Shown in pieces: positions 25,963 through 34,873 of a stretch of 64,000 nt of DNA. Position numbers and translations under genes: made by a program. Below the pieces are notes generated by a model that did not search any database, was not told the origin of the DNA, and saw nothing but the letters and a program-made list of their open reading frames with translations. Within the stretch, counting starts at the first letter, position 1. Every line of letters starts with the position of its first letter. Source of the DNA: Secundilactobacillus kimchicus JCM 15530 (GTDB lineage Bacteria > Bacillota > Bacilli > Lactobacillales > Lactobacillaceae); NCBI RefSeq assembly GCF_001433995.1, contig NZ_AZCX01000003.1:248001-312000 (forward strand), read 5' to 3'.

Positions 25963-28629
25963 ATGATGGTTTCACGTGAAACATTTCATTCGCAACGCCG
26001 GTCCGATCGGCATCAAGGGGTCACTCAAGATCAACGATTGACCGGTAAGCGGTTCTGGCTCATTGCAGCCATTTTAAGTTTGGTGGCGGTAACAGCCCTA
26101 TTTTTGATCCTTGGGCTAGCCCCATTTGGTCCACATAATTTAGCAATGAGCGATATGGGAAGCCAGTACACGCAGTTTTTCCTGATGTTACGCCGCGCCA
26201 TTGTTCAACACGCATGGTCGCCGTATTCGTTTACTGTCGGGATTGGCGATAGCGTTATCCCAATTTACACGTATTATCTAATGAGTCCACTCAATTTGTT
26301 GATTTTAGCCTTTCCTGCCAGTCATATTTTGACGGCGATTAATTTGATTATTTTTACCAAGCTCGTTTTAGCCAGTCTCAGCATGACGGTGTTGTTGACA
26401 TATAAATACAATCACCGGGGCTTCTTCACCATTGGGGCGGGGCTGGCGTACAGCTTGTCCGGTTTCGTTGCGATGAACTTCTATGATTTGATGTGGTTGG
26501 ACGCCGTGGTTTTATTCCCTCTAATTATCCTGGGACTGGAACGTCTATTTGACAACCATATTTGGGGGTATTTGATCACCCTGACAGCAACGATTGTGAT
26601 TAACTACTACATGGGCTATCAAACCTGTTTATTTGTTGTCTTTTACTTTATATACCTGCTGATACGTCGTAAGACGCACGATGATCATTCAACGGGGCAG
26701 TATTTTAAACAGCAGTGGCCAACGATTCGCCGGTTTATTGGCCTATCAGCTCTAGCCGGCTTACTATCAGCGGTCGTTTTGCTCCCAACCGTTTTTGCCA
26801 TGTTAAGTACCGGGAAAAATACCTTTTCGGCGGCGGATTATCAGTTGGCACCGACCTTTGGCGGGTCAGCTTTAGCCGGTCTTGGTATCGGGACGACGAA
26901 CTTTGAGGGTCATTTGGTTCATAATCCGGCCGTCTTCGTTGGCCTGACCTTTGTGGTCGCCTTATTAACCTTCTTCCTGGCTAAAAGGGTGACTAGCCGT
27001 GCAAAATGGACGGGTGGCGGCCTGCTATTAGTCGTCATTTTGTTCATGGGACTGCGGCCACTGAATACGATCTGGCACATGTTTCAAATGCCGGCTGGGT
27101 TCCCGTTTCGGATGAGTTATATCCTGAGTTTTGTCATCATCGCGTTGGGGTACGAAGGGGCGGTTTCCGGCGCATTCAATGAGACGCGCCGCGTGCTGAT
27201 GGCGGGGGTTGGAACAGCGGTTCTACTCAGCGTCGGCTATTGGTTCGCCAACCATCCGCTAAGTATCGATCAGACTGATCCGGGCTTTGAGACGCAGTTC
27301 ATGGTGTCAAATAACAATTACTGGTTAAGCCTTGGTGCCATTGTGGTCGCGACGTTGCTGATTGCGCTGATTGGCCGTCAAATCAAGATTGCCCGACCAC
27401 TCATTGTGGTCTTTGTCGGTCTCGAAATGGTGACAAACTTCGTGTTAGCGACGGCCACCCTGCCATTTGGCAATGAGGCACGCTTCAGTCGGGCGTATAC
27501 CCGTAGTGAAGCCGCAACAAATCAGCGGCAACAGTCGGGCGCGATGCTGGCGGCTGATACTGGTGATGACAGTGGCTTTTACCGGGTTGGCGCCATTGAT
27601 CACGCCTTCTCAAAAGCGTTCCCACAAGCCTATAGCGGGTATAACGATGCGATGACTTTCGACTATGCTGGCGCGAGTTCGTATAGTTCGACGCTGAATA
27701 GTCACACTCTCAACACAATGCGAAACTTAGGATTCTTTAGTCGAAATGAACGCCGAATTAGCTTTCAAGGAAGCTCGGCACCTGCCGCTCAGCTGTTGGG
27801 GTTGAAATACCTGTTCCGGGTTGGCGAGAAGCCGGCGGTAACAACGCTGCTCCACCGTGCTAGTTTGGGATATATGGTGAACGATCAACTGGCCGACACG
27901 CAGCTGAGGCCGGGCGATGTTTTGGCTAACCTCAACCGATTGTTACAAGGATCGACGGGCCGCCAAAACCAGTTTATGCAGGCGGCAAAAGTTCATTTGC
28001 TAAGCACTTCTCAGCGACGGGGTTACCGCTATCAGTTAAAGGTCACCGCCGCGACGTCGGGCCCTCAGTATCTCTATATTAAGGATATCAACGTGGCAGA
28101 AGTGACGGGTTACCGGGATGGCGAGCGGTTCTCATCAGACCGCCACACGCCTGGAAACGTCTTGATGGGGCTCGGTCGAATGAAGGCTGGTCAGACCACC
28201 CGGGTAACGTTGACCAGCGTTCATCCATTGCGGCAGTTGAGCCAGAGCTTTGCCGGTCTGGACCAAGCTGCCTTTACCAAGTGGCAGCAAACGATTGCTA
28301 AGCACCAATTGAAACTGCGAAATGCCCAATCGGTGTTAACTCACGGTGCAAACTTGACCGGGGAAGTGACAGTAGGGAGCACGAACCGCCTATTGATGGT
28401 GAGTGTGCCGTACGATAAGGGCTGGCAGGTGACGGTCGACGGGACCGCCGTTGCGACGACAAAGGTCATGGACGGCTTGCTCGGCGTTCATTTAACACCC
28501 GGACAGCATCAGGTGACCTTGCAATACCGGCCTCAAGGGTTATTGGTTGGCGGCATCCTGACGCTAGTTGGCCTCTGCTTAGTGGTTCTGATGGCTGGCG
28601 TGCGGGTCCGGCGAGTGGCCTCCGAATAG
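25963..28629 (+). CDS. YfhO-family polytopic membrane protein
   Basis: An 888-residue protein with about 13 membrane helices from residue 28 on (AAILSLVAVTALFLILGL first) and a large C-terminal extracytoplasmic part (about 560-850) rich in Ser, Thr and Gln, then a last helix (LLVGGILTLVGLCLVVLMAG). The pattern DMGSQYTQFF, MSDMG and the C-terminal RLLMVSVPYDKGWQVTVDG-like beta domain are those of YfhO, which in Bacillus and lactobacilli helps to decorate lipoteichoic acid or other polymers with sugars. The ATG pair at 25963/25966 follows TAGGAGG. Its codons 3-7 form a parS site. Confidence 0.88.
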   Translation: MMVSRETFHSQRRSDRHQGVTQDQRLTGKRFWLIAAILSLVAVTALFLILGLAPFGPHNLAMSDMGSQYTQFFLMLRRAIVQHAWSPYSFTVGIGDSVIPIYTYYLMSPLNLLILAFPASHILTAINLIIFTKLVLASLSMTVLLTYKYNHRGFFTIGAGLAYSLSGFVAMNFYDLMWLDAVVLFPLIILGLERLFDNHIWGYLITLTATIVINYYMGYQTCLFVVFYFIYLLIRRKTHDDHSTGQYFKQQWPTIRRFIGLSALAGLLSAVVLLPTVFAMLSTGKNTFSAADYQLAPTFGGSALAGLGIGTTNFEGHLVHNPAVFVGLTFVVALLTFFLAKRVTSRAKWTGGGLLLVVILFMGLRPLNTIWHMFQMPAGFPFRMSYILSFVIIALGYEGAVSGAFNETRRVLMAGVGTAVLLSVGYWFANHPLSIDQTDPGFETQFMVSNNNYWLSLGAIVVATLLIALIGRQIKIARPLIVVFVGLEMVTNFVLATATLPFGNEARFSRAYTRSEAATNQRQQSGAMLAADTGDDSGFYRVGAIDHAFSKAFPQAYSGYNDAMTFDYAGASSYSSTLNSHTLNTMRNLGFFSRNERRISFQGSSAPAAQLLGLKYLFRVGEKPAVTTLLHRASLGYMVNDQLADTQLRPGDVLANLNRLLQGSTGRQNQFMQAAKVHLLSTSQRRGYRYQLKVTAATSGPQYLYIKDINVAEVTGYRDGERFSSDRHTPGNVLMGLGRMKAGQTTRVTLTSVHPLRQLSQSFAGLDQAAFTKWQQTIAKHQLKLRNAQSVLTHGANLTGEVTVGSTNRLLMVSVPYDKGWQVTVDGTAVATTKVMDGLLGVHLTPGQHQVTLQYRPQGLLVGGILTLVGLCLVVLMAGVRVRRVASE
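25968..25983. promoter_or_regulatory. parS: parS site (15/16) inside the yfhO-like start
   Basis: GGTTTCACGTGAAACA differs from the consensus TGTTTCACGTGAAACA only at base 1. It is coding sequence here (Val-Ser-Arg-Glu-Thr). ParB/Spo0J would load at this palindrome. Confidence 0.85.
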
Positions 28630-28700
28630 CCAGATAGTTAAGGCTGGTCCTCAGACCGAGAAGCATTGGTTGATTGACCATATCATCTAGACATAACGAA

Positions 28701-28744
28701 GGCGCCATTGGTTCGAACATCGTTCAAACTGATGGCGTCTTTTG
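28701..28744 (+). terminator. Terminator after the YfhO-like gene
   Basis: GGCGCCATTGGTTCGAAC pairs (with G-U pairs) with GTTCAAACTGATGGCGTC and is followed by TTTTG. Confidence 0.75.
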
Positions 28745-28778
28745 ATATGGCGATGATCAGGATGGGGTGTTTGGTCAT

Positions 28779-28794
28779 TGTTTCACGTGAAACA
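28779..28794. promoter_or_regulatory. parS: parS site, perfect
   Basis: TGTTTCACGTGAAACA, an exact 16-base match to the Spo0J/ParB consensus, located in the spacer between the YfhO-like gene and pyruvate oxidase. Confidence 0.95.
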
Positions 28795-28904
28795 ATTAAG
28801 ACCCATCTAGGCCAACTAGGTCGTTGAAGTGGGAAAAAACACCGCCCTGATAGGATTCTTACAATTAGTAAGTCGTTTGGCGTGTATTTTAAAAATGCTC
28901 GGAT

Positions 28905-28923
28905 TATAATGTAAGCGTTAATT
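28905..28923 (+). promoter_or_regulatory. -10 box and cre site of pyruvate oxidase
   Basis: TATAAT (28905-28910) is overlapped by TGTAAGCGTTAATT (28910-28923), which matches the cre consensus in the first twelve bases. No good -35 box is visible 17 bases upstream, so the promoter may need an activator. CcpA repression in rapidly metabolised sugar is predicted, as known for pox genes of Lactiplantibacillus. Confidence 0.65.
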
Positions 28924-28944
28924 CAGTTGAAGGAGATCTTGGAC

Positions 28945-30708
28945 ATGGCAAAAATGAGTGCAGGACAAGCGTTAGTTAAAGTTTTAGAAGATTGGGGCGT
29001 TGACCACATTTATGGGATTCCTGGTGGTTCAATCAACCATACCGTTGAGGGCCTCTACCTTGAAAAGGAAAAGATGAAGTACATTCAGGTTCGCCACGAA
29101 GAAGTTGGGGCCATTGCGGCCTCAGCAGATGCGAAGTTTACCGGCAAGATTGGGGTCGCCTTTGGGTCAGCTGGCCCTGGTGCTACTCACCTATTCAATG
29201 GACTGTACGATGCTAAAATGGACCACGTGCCAGTCTTAGCCATTGTCGGTCAAGTTGGCCAACCAGTGATGAACACCAACTTCTTCCAAGAAATGGACGA
29301 GACACCAATGTTTGGTGACGTTGCGGTCTTTAATCGGACCGTGACGACGGCTGATCAAATTCCTTACGTGATTAACCAAGCCGTTCGAGAAGCTTACCGT
29401 CAAAGTGGCCCGGCCGTTGTGATTTTGCCGGAAGACTTGACGACTCAAGAAATTGACTACGTGCCAAGTAAGACGCCAAAAGTTGTTAAAGACGACTTTA
29501 GCCAAGTGGTAAACCCTGACGCCATTCAAGAAAGCTTAAAGATGTTAAAGGAAGCTAAGCACCCGTTGATCTACGCTGGCCGCGGATTGCTGGGCTCTCG
29601 CGACGTGCTGGAGAAATTCTCCGAACAGTTCAACATTCCGGTGATGAACACGGTTCCCGCAACCGGCGTCATTAGTACCGATCACCCGAACTTTATTGGG
29701 ACGTTTGGTCGATTAGGGACGAAGTCGGGATTTGAAGCGCTCCAACACACTGATTTGATCCTGTTCTTAGCGTCTGAGTTCCCATTTGCTGAATTCTGGC
29801 CGAAGAACTTGAAGATTATTCAAGTGAATACTAACCCGTTTGACATCGGCAAGACGGTTGACGTCGATTACGCCGTGATCTCGGATGCCACGAGTTACCT
29901 GAAAGCCATGATTGACACCGGCGAGAGCCGTCCTGCTGATACTTGGCTGAAGGCTAATCAAGAAAATAAAAAGAACTGGGACGCTTGGCTCAATGAACTG
30001 GCAGATAAGGACGATGAGGATGGTCTCTACGCCGAAGCCATTACCAAGAAGATCAGTGAACTATCAGGACCAAACGATACCTTTGCGATTGACACTGGGA
30101 ACGTGTCAGAGTGGGGCGTCCGTGGGGTGCCAATGAACAAAAATCAGCGCTTTGCCATCTCTGGGTTGTTCGCAACTATGGGCTTTGGCTTGCCTGGTGG
30201 GCTTGCTGGTGCTTTGAGTGTGCCAGATGCTCAAGCTTGGTCACTATCTGGTGACGGCGGCTTTGCAATGGTGGCCCCAGATATTATTACGGAAGCTCGG
30301 TATGAATTGCCGGTCATTAACGTGGTCTTTTCAAATAATCGCTTCGGCTTCATCTGGTACGAACAAGCTGAAACGAAGCAACACTTCTACGGTGTTGATT
30401 TGACGGATGCTGATTGGGCTAAGGTTGCCGAAGGCCTTGGTGGGATTGGCTTTACGGTCCACAATCAAGCCGACTTAAAGGATGTCTTTGACAAAGTCAA
30501 GGAACTCCAAGCTAACGGTAACAAGAAGCCGATTGTGATCAATGCGATCATTAAGCCGGACGATCCTGTTGCGACAGCCTTTATGCCGTTGGATGAAAAG
30601 CTCTACGGCAAGGACACCGTTGACGCTTACGCCAAGAAGTACAATATTGACCCAAGCAAGCAACCATCATTAGGTGAAATGCTACGGGCCGAAGGTGACG
30701 AACTGTAG
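28945..30708 (+). CDS. pox: Pyruvate oxidase (FAD- and TPP-dependent)
   Basis: A 587-residue TPP enzyme. The TPP-Glu and substrate region reads YGIPGGSINHTVEG (about 25-38), the middle FAD domain follows, and the TPP/Mg motif is SGDGGFAMVAPDIITEARY (about 440-460) ending in SNN. It oxidises pyruvate with phosphate and O2 to acetyl phosphate, CO2 and H2O2. Start ATG 28945 follows AAGGAG; an upstream TTG at 28927 contains that site and is rejected. It is monocistronic with a terminator. It couples to acetate kinase for ATP when oxygen is present. Confidence 0.95.
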   Translation: MAKMSAGQALVKVLEDWGVDHIYGIPGGSINHTVEGLYLEKEKMKYIQVRHEEVGAIAASADAKFTGKIGVAFGSAGPGATHLFNGLYDAKMDHVPVLAIVGQVGQPVMNTNFFQEMDETPMFGDVAVFNRTVTTADQIPYVINQAVREAYRQSGPAVVILPEDLTTQEIDYVPSKTPKVVKDDFSQVVNPDAIQESLKMLKEAKHPLIYAGRGLLGSRDVLEKFSEQFNIPVMNTVPATGVISTDHPNFIGTFGRLGTKSGFEALQHTDLILFLASEFPFAEFWPKNLKIIQVNTNPFDIGKTVDVDYAVISDATSYLKAMIDTGESRPADTWLKANQENKKNWDAWLNELADKDDEDGLYAEAITKKISELSGPNDTFAIDTGNVSEWGVRGVPMNKNQRFAISGLFATMGFGLPGGLAGALSVPDAQAWSLSGDGGFAMVAPDIITEARYELPVINVVFSNNRFGFIWYEQAETKQHFYGVDLTDADWAKVAEGLGGIGFTVHNQADLKDVFDKVKELQANGNKKPIVINAIIKPDDPVATAFMPLDEKLYGKDTVDAYAKKYNIDPSKQPSLGEMLRAEGDEL

Positions 30709-30722
30709 TCAGTTTGGCCCTT

Positions 30723-30766
30723 AAAAACACCAGTGAACCCCACTAGGTTCGCTGGTGTTTTGTTTT
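30723..30766 (+). terminator. Terminator after pyruvate oxidase
   Basis: AAAACACCAGTGAACC / GGTTCGCTGGTGTTTT hairpin followed by GTTTT. Confidence 0.85.
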
Positions 30767-30827
30767 CTGCACAAATTGTCAAAGTCTGGTATGATACCGG
30801 TATAGATAATCGGAGGGGGTCCGGATA

Positions 30828-31016
30828 ATGGGCAATTGGTTTAAGAGCGGTCGGACAGTGTCTCGGGGGACGAGCAGTCACGAAATTGATTACGGGGAAT
30901 TATTTACGACCTATATGCGGGAAAAAAATAAAAATCTGGAACGGCAACGCCGACAAGCGCGGTCCGTTTCCAAAGAGATGCAACGAGATACTAAACGTCG
31001 TTCAAAGACGGATTAG
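30828..31016 (+). CDS. Small highly charged protein, unknown
   Basis: A 62-residue soluble protein with ATG after GGAGGGGG and its own terminator. It is strongly basic, with an Arg/Lys-rich predicted helix in the second half (REKNKNLERQRRQARSVSKE) and no cysteine or membrane segment. A -10-like TATGATACC precedes it at about 30790. I do not recognise the family. It could bind nucleic acid because of charge, but that is only a guess. Confidence 0.6.
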   Translation: MGNWFKSGRTVSRGTSSHEIDYGELFTTYMREKNKNLERQRRQARSVSKEMQRDTKRRSKTD

Positions 31017-31018
31017 GC

Positions 31019-31050
31019 GCGTCGCAGCCGCACTGGCTGCGACTTTTTTA
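31019..31050 (+). terminator. Terminator after the small basic protein
   Basis: GTCGCAGCC pairs with GGCTGCGAC, followed by TTTTTTT. Confidence 0.85.
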
Positions 31051-31099
31051 ATTTGATTGGCAATGGGGAACCATTGCATTAATTCATGGAGGTCTTTTT

Positions 31100-32005
31100 A
31101 TGACAATGGACAAAACACCACGCTTCATCGACCGGCATGTTCCCTTTCAACCGGCAGCGACAACCGGTATTCCGCATCAATATCACGATGTGCCATACGC
31201 GCCAGGAGCGCGTCACACACTCGATATTTATTTACCAAACGATGGGGTGGCACCGTTTCCGGTCGTGATTGACGTATACGGAGGCGGTTTGTATTTTGGC
31301 CAGAAGAGCTCTCATAAGTTAAACCCGGCGCTGCAGCTGCGGTCTGCGGGTTACGCGATTGTGAGTCCCGATTACTCACTGAGCTATCAGCAGCCGTTTC
31401 CAACTCAGATTAGCGAATTAAAGGCTGCCATTCGCTTCGTACGCGCCAAAGCAGCACTGTACGGTTTGGACCCCAACAGGATTGCACTAATGGGAGAATC
31501 CTCTGGCGCTCATTTGGCCGTTTTGACAGCCGCGAGTGAAACTGTGGGTCAGTTGGACCGGGGCCTCGGCAACCACCTCGGCGTGTCGGCGGCGGTGTCC
31601 GCAGTTATTGCATCCTATGGTCCCTATCAATTTGACCAGTTCAGTGCCCAGTTTGATTTGTTAAAAATAACGCCCAAATTTCGGGAAACGGGGCAAGCTG
31701 ATTCCTTTGAAGGCGTCATGTTTGGCGGCCATGCGCCAGCTCAGATTAAAGATCAAATCACCGCAGCAGACCCGGCTCATTATCTCACCGCTAAGATGCC
31801 ACCGTTGCTCCTGACGGCGGGGACGGCTGATCAAGTCGTGCCCTACGTTCAATCCTTTAATTTGGCAGCGAGTGCCATGACGGTGATGGGAACTGACCAG
31901 GTGCAACTCCACCTCGTTGATGGGGCACATCACGGCCCGGCGGACTTCATGACCGCTGATATTGTGGCGGAACGGGTGGCGTTTTTGAACCGGTGGCTGG
32001 ATTAG
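31100..32005 (+). CDS. Alpha/beta hydrolase, BD-FAE/Aes-like esterase
   Basis: A 301-residue alpha/beta hydrolase of the hormone-sensitive-lipase-like group. The oxyanion region reads VIDVYGGGLYFGQ (about residues 53-65), the nucleophile elbow is MGESSGAHLAV (Ser about 136), an Asp region is TAGTADQVVPY and the His is in DGAHHGPADF. It should hydrolyse short-chain esters. The ATG at 31100 follows GGAGGTC. Another ORF in the first part of this stretch in a different frame is a shadow. The biological substrate is unknown. Confidence 0.85.
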   Translation: MTMDKTPRFIDRHVPFQPAATTGIPHQYHDVPYAPGARHTLDIYLPNDGVAPFPVVIDVYGGGLYFGQKSSHKLNPALQLRSAGYAIVSPDYSLSYQQPFPTQISELKAAIRFVRAKAALYGLDPNRIALMGESSGAHLAVLTAASETVGQLDRGLGNHLGVSAAVSAVIASYGPYQFDQFSAQFDLLKITPKFRETGQADSFEGVMFGGHAPAQIKDQITAADPAHYLTAKMPPLLLTAGTADQVVPYVQSFNLAASAMTVMGTDQVQLHLVDGAHHGPADFMTADIVAERVAFLNRWLD

Positions 32006-32154
32006 CGCGTAACGCTTGATGGCAATTCTCTCCGGGGGTTGATGTCGATCATTTTCAGTACTCTGTATCGACTTTTAAGTCGCGATTATCAAATTAACGA
32101 ATTAATGAGACGCTTATAAAAGAGGACAAGGGATGTTAATTTGGGGGAGAAAAG

Positions 32155-32469
32155 ATGTCGAAATATAAACGATTTTGGGCTTGGGTGAACTCTGAACGCG
32201 TCTATCGTAGGTTCAAAGGCAGTCTAATTGTGCTGTGTTTGATTTCATTTGGACTGGTCGTCGTGTTGAACCAGCTATGGGCTTGGATTCCGTTGGTGGT
32301 GTTTGCTAGTATATCAGGATTGTTAGCAGATTTAATCTGGAGTGACGACACAATCAACCGGGCTGATGGCAGTCGATTTCGGTTATTGTGGCGAGGTATC
32401 GTTATCGGGATAGCGTGGTTTCTTGCTGTTTTAATCACGCTCGTTATTTTTCTGGTTAAAGGTCACTAG
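32155..32469 (+). CDS. Small membrane protein (DUF-type), unknown
   Basis: A 104-residue protein with three hydrophobic segments (about residues 22-40, 43-62 and 78-99) and a basic N-terminus. The ATG follows GGGGAGAAAAG. The topology resembles small DUF3899-like proteins of lactobacilli, but I am not sure of the family. It ends at a strong terminator shared with the convergent efflux gene. Confidence 0.6.
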   Translation: MSKYKRFWAWVNSERVYRRFKGSLIVLCLISFGLVVVLNQLWAWIPLVVFASISGLLADLIWSDDTINRADGSRFRLLWRGIVIGIAWFLAVLITLVIFLVKGH

Positions 32470-32476
32470 TCATGAT

Positions 32477-32518
32477 AAAGAAGCGTTCGACCAAACTCTG
32501 TCGGTCGAACGCTTCTTT
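32477..32518. terminator. Bidirectional terminator
   Basis: AAAGAAGCGTTCGACC and GGTCGAACGCTTCTTT form a perfect 16-base stem between convergent genes. Confidence 0.92.
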
Positions 32519-32548
32519 GTGGTTGATGTCAGGTTAAGTCGAGGCCGC

Positions 32549-33730
32549 TTAGCGCGACTTGGAACGTGTCACCAAAGCTAGTGCTGCACCGCTAAAGAGC
32601 AGCACCATTGTGGCCATTGGCGCATAACTGGCACTGCCAAACAGGCCGACAATGGGACTTGCGAGGCCCCCGAAGGCGTTTTGTGACAAGCCAATCAGGG
32701 CGGACGCACCACCGGCGTTTTGGGTGGTGAGGTTCATAATGATTGAAGTGGTTAAAGTAAGCAGGAGGCCAATCATCATGACGAGCACGAAGATGAGGCC
32801 AGCGACAGCAACTAGTGGGAAGTGGACGTTGGCGCCCACTAGTAAGAGGCCGCCCACAAGCACGCTGATGGATAGACTCACTTGCACCTGCCGCTTAGCG
32901 CTGATCTGATTCAGTCGGCCCGGCAGCGCGCTCCCGATAACGATTCCGAGTCCGTTAAGCGCGTAAATAAGGCTAAAGGCCTGCGCTGATAACCCAAATA
33001 GGTTTTGGTAAACGAAGGTCGACGCCGCAATATAGCTGAATAGACTCCCGTAAACGACCCCGGTTACGATAATGTAGCCCGTGAACTGAGGGGTTTTTAG
33101 TAGCTGGCCAAAGGACTTATAGATGTCAAACAGGGGCCCAGTTTGGCGCTGGGCTATTGTGAGGGTTTCGGGGATGCCGATGATAATGAGCCCGCACAAA
33201 ATCAAGCCGATGGTGCCGAGGAGCACGAATATGCCCTGCCATGGGACAAAGCGGATGAGAACGCCACCCACGATGGGGGCGAGAATGGGGAAAATGCCGT
33301 TGACGGCGTTGAGAATGGCATAAAACTGGGTCAGTGCTGGACCAGAGAATAGATCACGAGCCACCGCCCGGGACAAAACTTGGCCGCTCGCACCCGCAAT
33401 CCCTTGAAGGAACCGGAAAATAATCAGTAAACTGATGGAGTGGGTCAACGAGATGGCAAGTGAGGCTAGTGCGAAAACAAAAAAGCCAAGAAATAGCGGG
33501 CGCCTGCGGCCATATCGGTCGCTTAAAGGCCCCACGATGAGTTGCCCAATCGCTAACCCAATGAGACAAGCGGTGATGCTAAGTTGCATCATAGAAGCGC
33601 TGGTGTTAAATTGGCGCATCATTTGGGGTAAAGCTGGTAGGTATAGGTCAATTGCTAACGGACCGGTTGCGCTTAAAGTGCCTAGAATCAGGATAAAGCG
33701 CAGTCGGTGCGCTGCGGCATTTTGGGTCAT
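32549..33730 (-). CDS. Bcr/CflA-type multidrug efflux MFS transporter
   Basis: A 393-residue 12-helix MFS protein. The first helix LILGTLSATGPLAIDLYLPALP and motif A GPLSDRYGRRRPLFLG, with GRFLQGIAGASGQVLSRA-like motif C region, are characteristic of the Bcr/CflA drug:H+ antiporters (chloramphenicol, bicyclomycin). The start at 33730 (MTQNAAAHRLRF) follows GGGAGG; an earlier in-frame start at 33745 is not supported by a site. It is monocistronic. Confidence 0.88.
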   Translation of the reverse strand: MTQNAAAHRLRFILILGTLSATGPLAIDLYLPALPQMMRQFNTSASMMQLSITACLIGLAIGQLIVGPLSDRYGRRRPLFLGFFVFALASLAISLTHSISLLIIFRFLQGIAGASGQVLSRAVARDLFSGPALTQFYAILNAVNGIFPILAPIVGGVLIRFVPWQGIFVLLGTIGLILCGLIIIGIPETLTIAQRQTGPLFDIYKSFGQLLKTPQFTGYIIVTGVVYGSLFSYIAASTFVYQNLFGLSAQAFSLIYALNGLGIVIGSALPGRLNQISAKRQVQVSLSISVLVGGLLLVGANVHFPLVAVAGLIFVLVMMIGLLLTLTTSIIMNLTTQNAGGASALIGLSQNAFGGLASPIVGLFGSASYAPMATMVLLFSGAALALVTRSKSR

Positions 33731-33931
33731 CAAGTACCCTCCCAAGTCAGATTTCTGGTATTATTTTACAGGTTAAAGGTTTGAATCGCATGAAAAGCCG
33801 AGAATTTGTTAAAGTTTATCGGCTTTAATTGCCAGCCTGTGGTCAAGTAGCGTACACTAAGTTTTAGATTTGTCAGTTATGGGCAGATATTACCGCGGTC
33901 CGCTGGGCTGAGCGAAGGGAAAGCATTTGTG

Positions 33932-34525
33932 ATGAAAGTCATTAGAGAATTAGCGAGTTGGATTGTTCCGGTGATTATTGGAATTATCATCGCTTTCGGG
34001 ATTAAGGCGTTTGTCCTGTCACCGGTTCGGGTAGACGGGCCGTCGATGGAGCCAAACCTAGTTAATAACGAACGGATTTGGATGTTTAAACAAGCCAAGG
34101 TCAAGCACCTTAGTGTGATCGTTTTTGATGCTCACGGTGAGGACCCCAGCGCTAAGAAGGGGTCGGACTATGTGAAGCGGGTGATTGGGCTGCCGGGTGA
34201 TTCGGTCGCGTTTAAGAACAATAACATCTACGTCAACAACAAAAAGATCGACCAAAGTTTTATTAGTCGTTCAGAAGCCACGACGGGGACCGGAGCGACA
34301 AGCTGGACGTTAACAACGCTGGCTAAACGCTATGGTTGGCAGACCAGTGGTAACGTGGTCCCTAAGGGCAAGTACTTTGTGCTTGGTGATCACCGAAGCG
34401 TTTCAAATGACTCCAGATACTGGGGTTACGTGGATGCTAACAAGGTTGCTGGGGTCGTGAAAGTACCGTTCTGGACGGGGACTAAGACCCAACGACATAA
34501 CATTAATTCGTTATCATATGACTAG
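33932..34525 (+). CDS. lepB: Signal peptidase I
   Basis: A 197-residue type I signal peptidase: one N-terminal membrane anchor (WIVPVIIGIIIAFGIKAF), the catalytic Ser in VDGPSMEPNL (near residue 37), the catalytic Lys in DYVKRVIGLPGDSV (near 77) and the conserved LGDHRSVSNDSR box. It removes signal peptides of secreted proteins at the outer membrane face. A GTG three bases upstream is an alternative start. It is monocistronic, with a terminator before the leu leader. Confidence 0.95.
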   Translation: MKVIRELASWIVPVIIGIIIAFGIKAFVLSPVRVDGPSMEPNLVNNERIWMFKQAKVKHLSVIVFDAHGEDPSAKKGSDYVKRVIGLPGDSVAFKNNNIYVNNKKIDQSFISRSEATTGTGATSWTLTTLAKRYGWQTSGNVVPKGKYFVLGDHRSVSNDSRYWGYVDANKVAGVVKVPFWTGTKTQRHNINSLSYD

Positions 34526-34532
34526 TGAAAAT

Positions 34533-34577
34533 GCGTCACCGCTGAATCAATTGCTGATTTAGGGGTGACGTTTTTTT
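34533..34577 (+). terminator. Terminator after lepB
   Basis: GCGTCACC / GGGTGACG stem with a second inner pairing (CTGAATCA / TGATTTAG) and seven T. Confidence 0.8.
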
Positions 34578-34740
34578 CTGCCCGCCTCAGTTTCGACTCA
34601 AAATCGCCCGAAAAAACGGCTCATTTCTATATAATTTGGGAATAATGGGGGACGCTGGAATAATCAGTGGACGCCTGATATTATCGGGTTTTACCCCGAT
34701 ATTCCATTAAATTTAAATGAAAATATAATTAAAAAATCCG

Positions 34741-34769
34741 TTGCCGATTCGGCTTCCCAGTGCTAAACT
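34741..34769 (+). promoter_or_regulatory. Promoter of the leu operon
   Basis: TTGCCG (34741-34746), 17-base spacer, TAAACT (34764-34769). It places the start about 25 bases before the leader peptide. The AT-rich tract just upstream (34700-34735) could be an UP element or hold an activator site. Confidence 0.6.
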
Positions 34770-34802
34770 TTCGGTATTCAATCAAAAGGAGGTTTCGAAC
34801 TT

Positions 34803-34871
34803 ATGACAACAGCTCAACAACAACACCAATCAACTAACTTCGAAACCGCCTTATTAGCCTTATTACTATAA
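34803..34871 (+). CDS. leuL: Leucine-rich leader peptide of the leu operon
   Basis: A 22-codon ORF with an ideal site (AAAGGAGG, ten bases before ATG). It begins MTTAQQQHQSTNFET and ends ALLALLL-stop, with five Leu among the last seven residues (codons TTA, TTA, TTA, TTA, CTA). It lies between promoter and attenuator of leuA. When charged leucyl-tRNA is scarce the ribosome should stall in the Leu run and change the folding downstream. This is the attenuation logic known from enteric and lactococcal leu/ilv operons. Confidence 0.9.
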   Translation: MTTAQQQHQSTNFETALLALLL

Positions 34872-34873
34872 CT

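Noticed and set aside
31057-31272. 71-codon ORF before the esterase
   Set aside because: It overlaps the esterase in another frame and has no good ribosome-binding site.
34700-34735. CodY box upstream of the leu promoter
   Set aside because: AATTTAAATGAAAAT resembles AATTTTCWGAAAATT only with an indel; lactobacilli often lack CodY, so I do not claim it.
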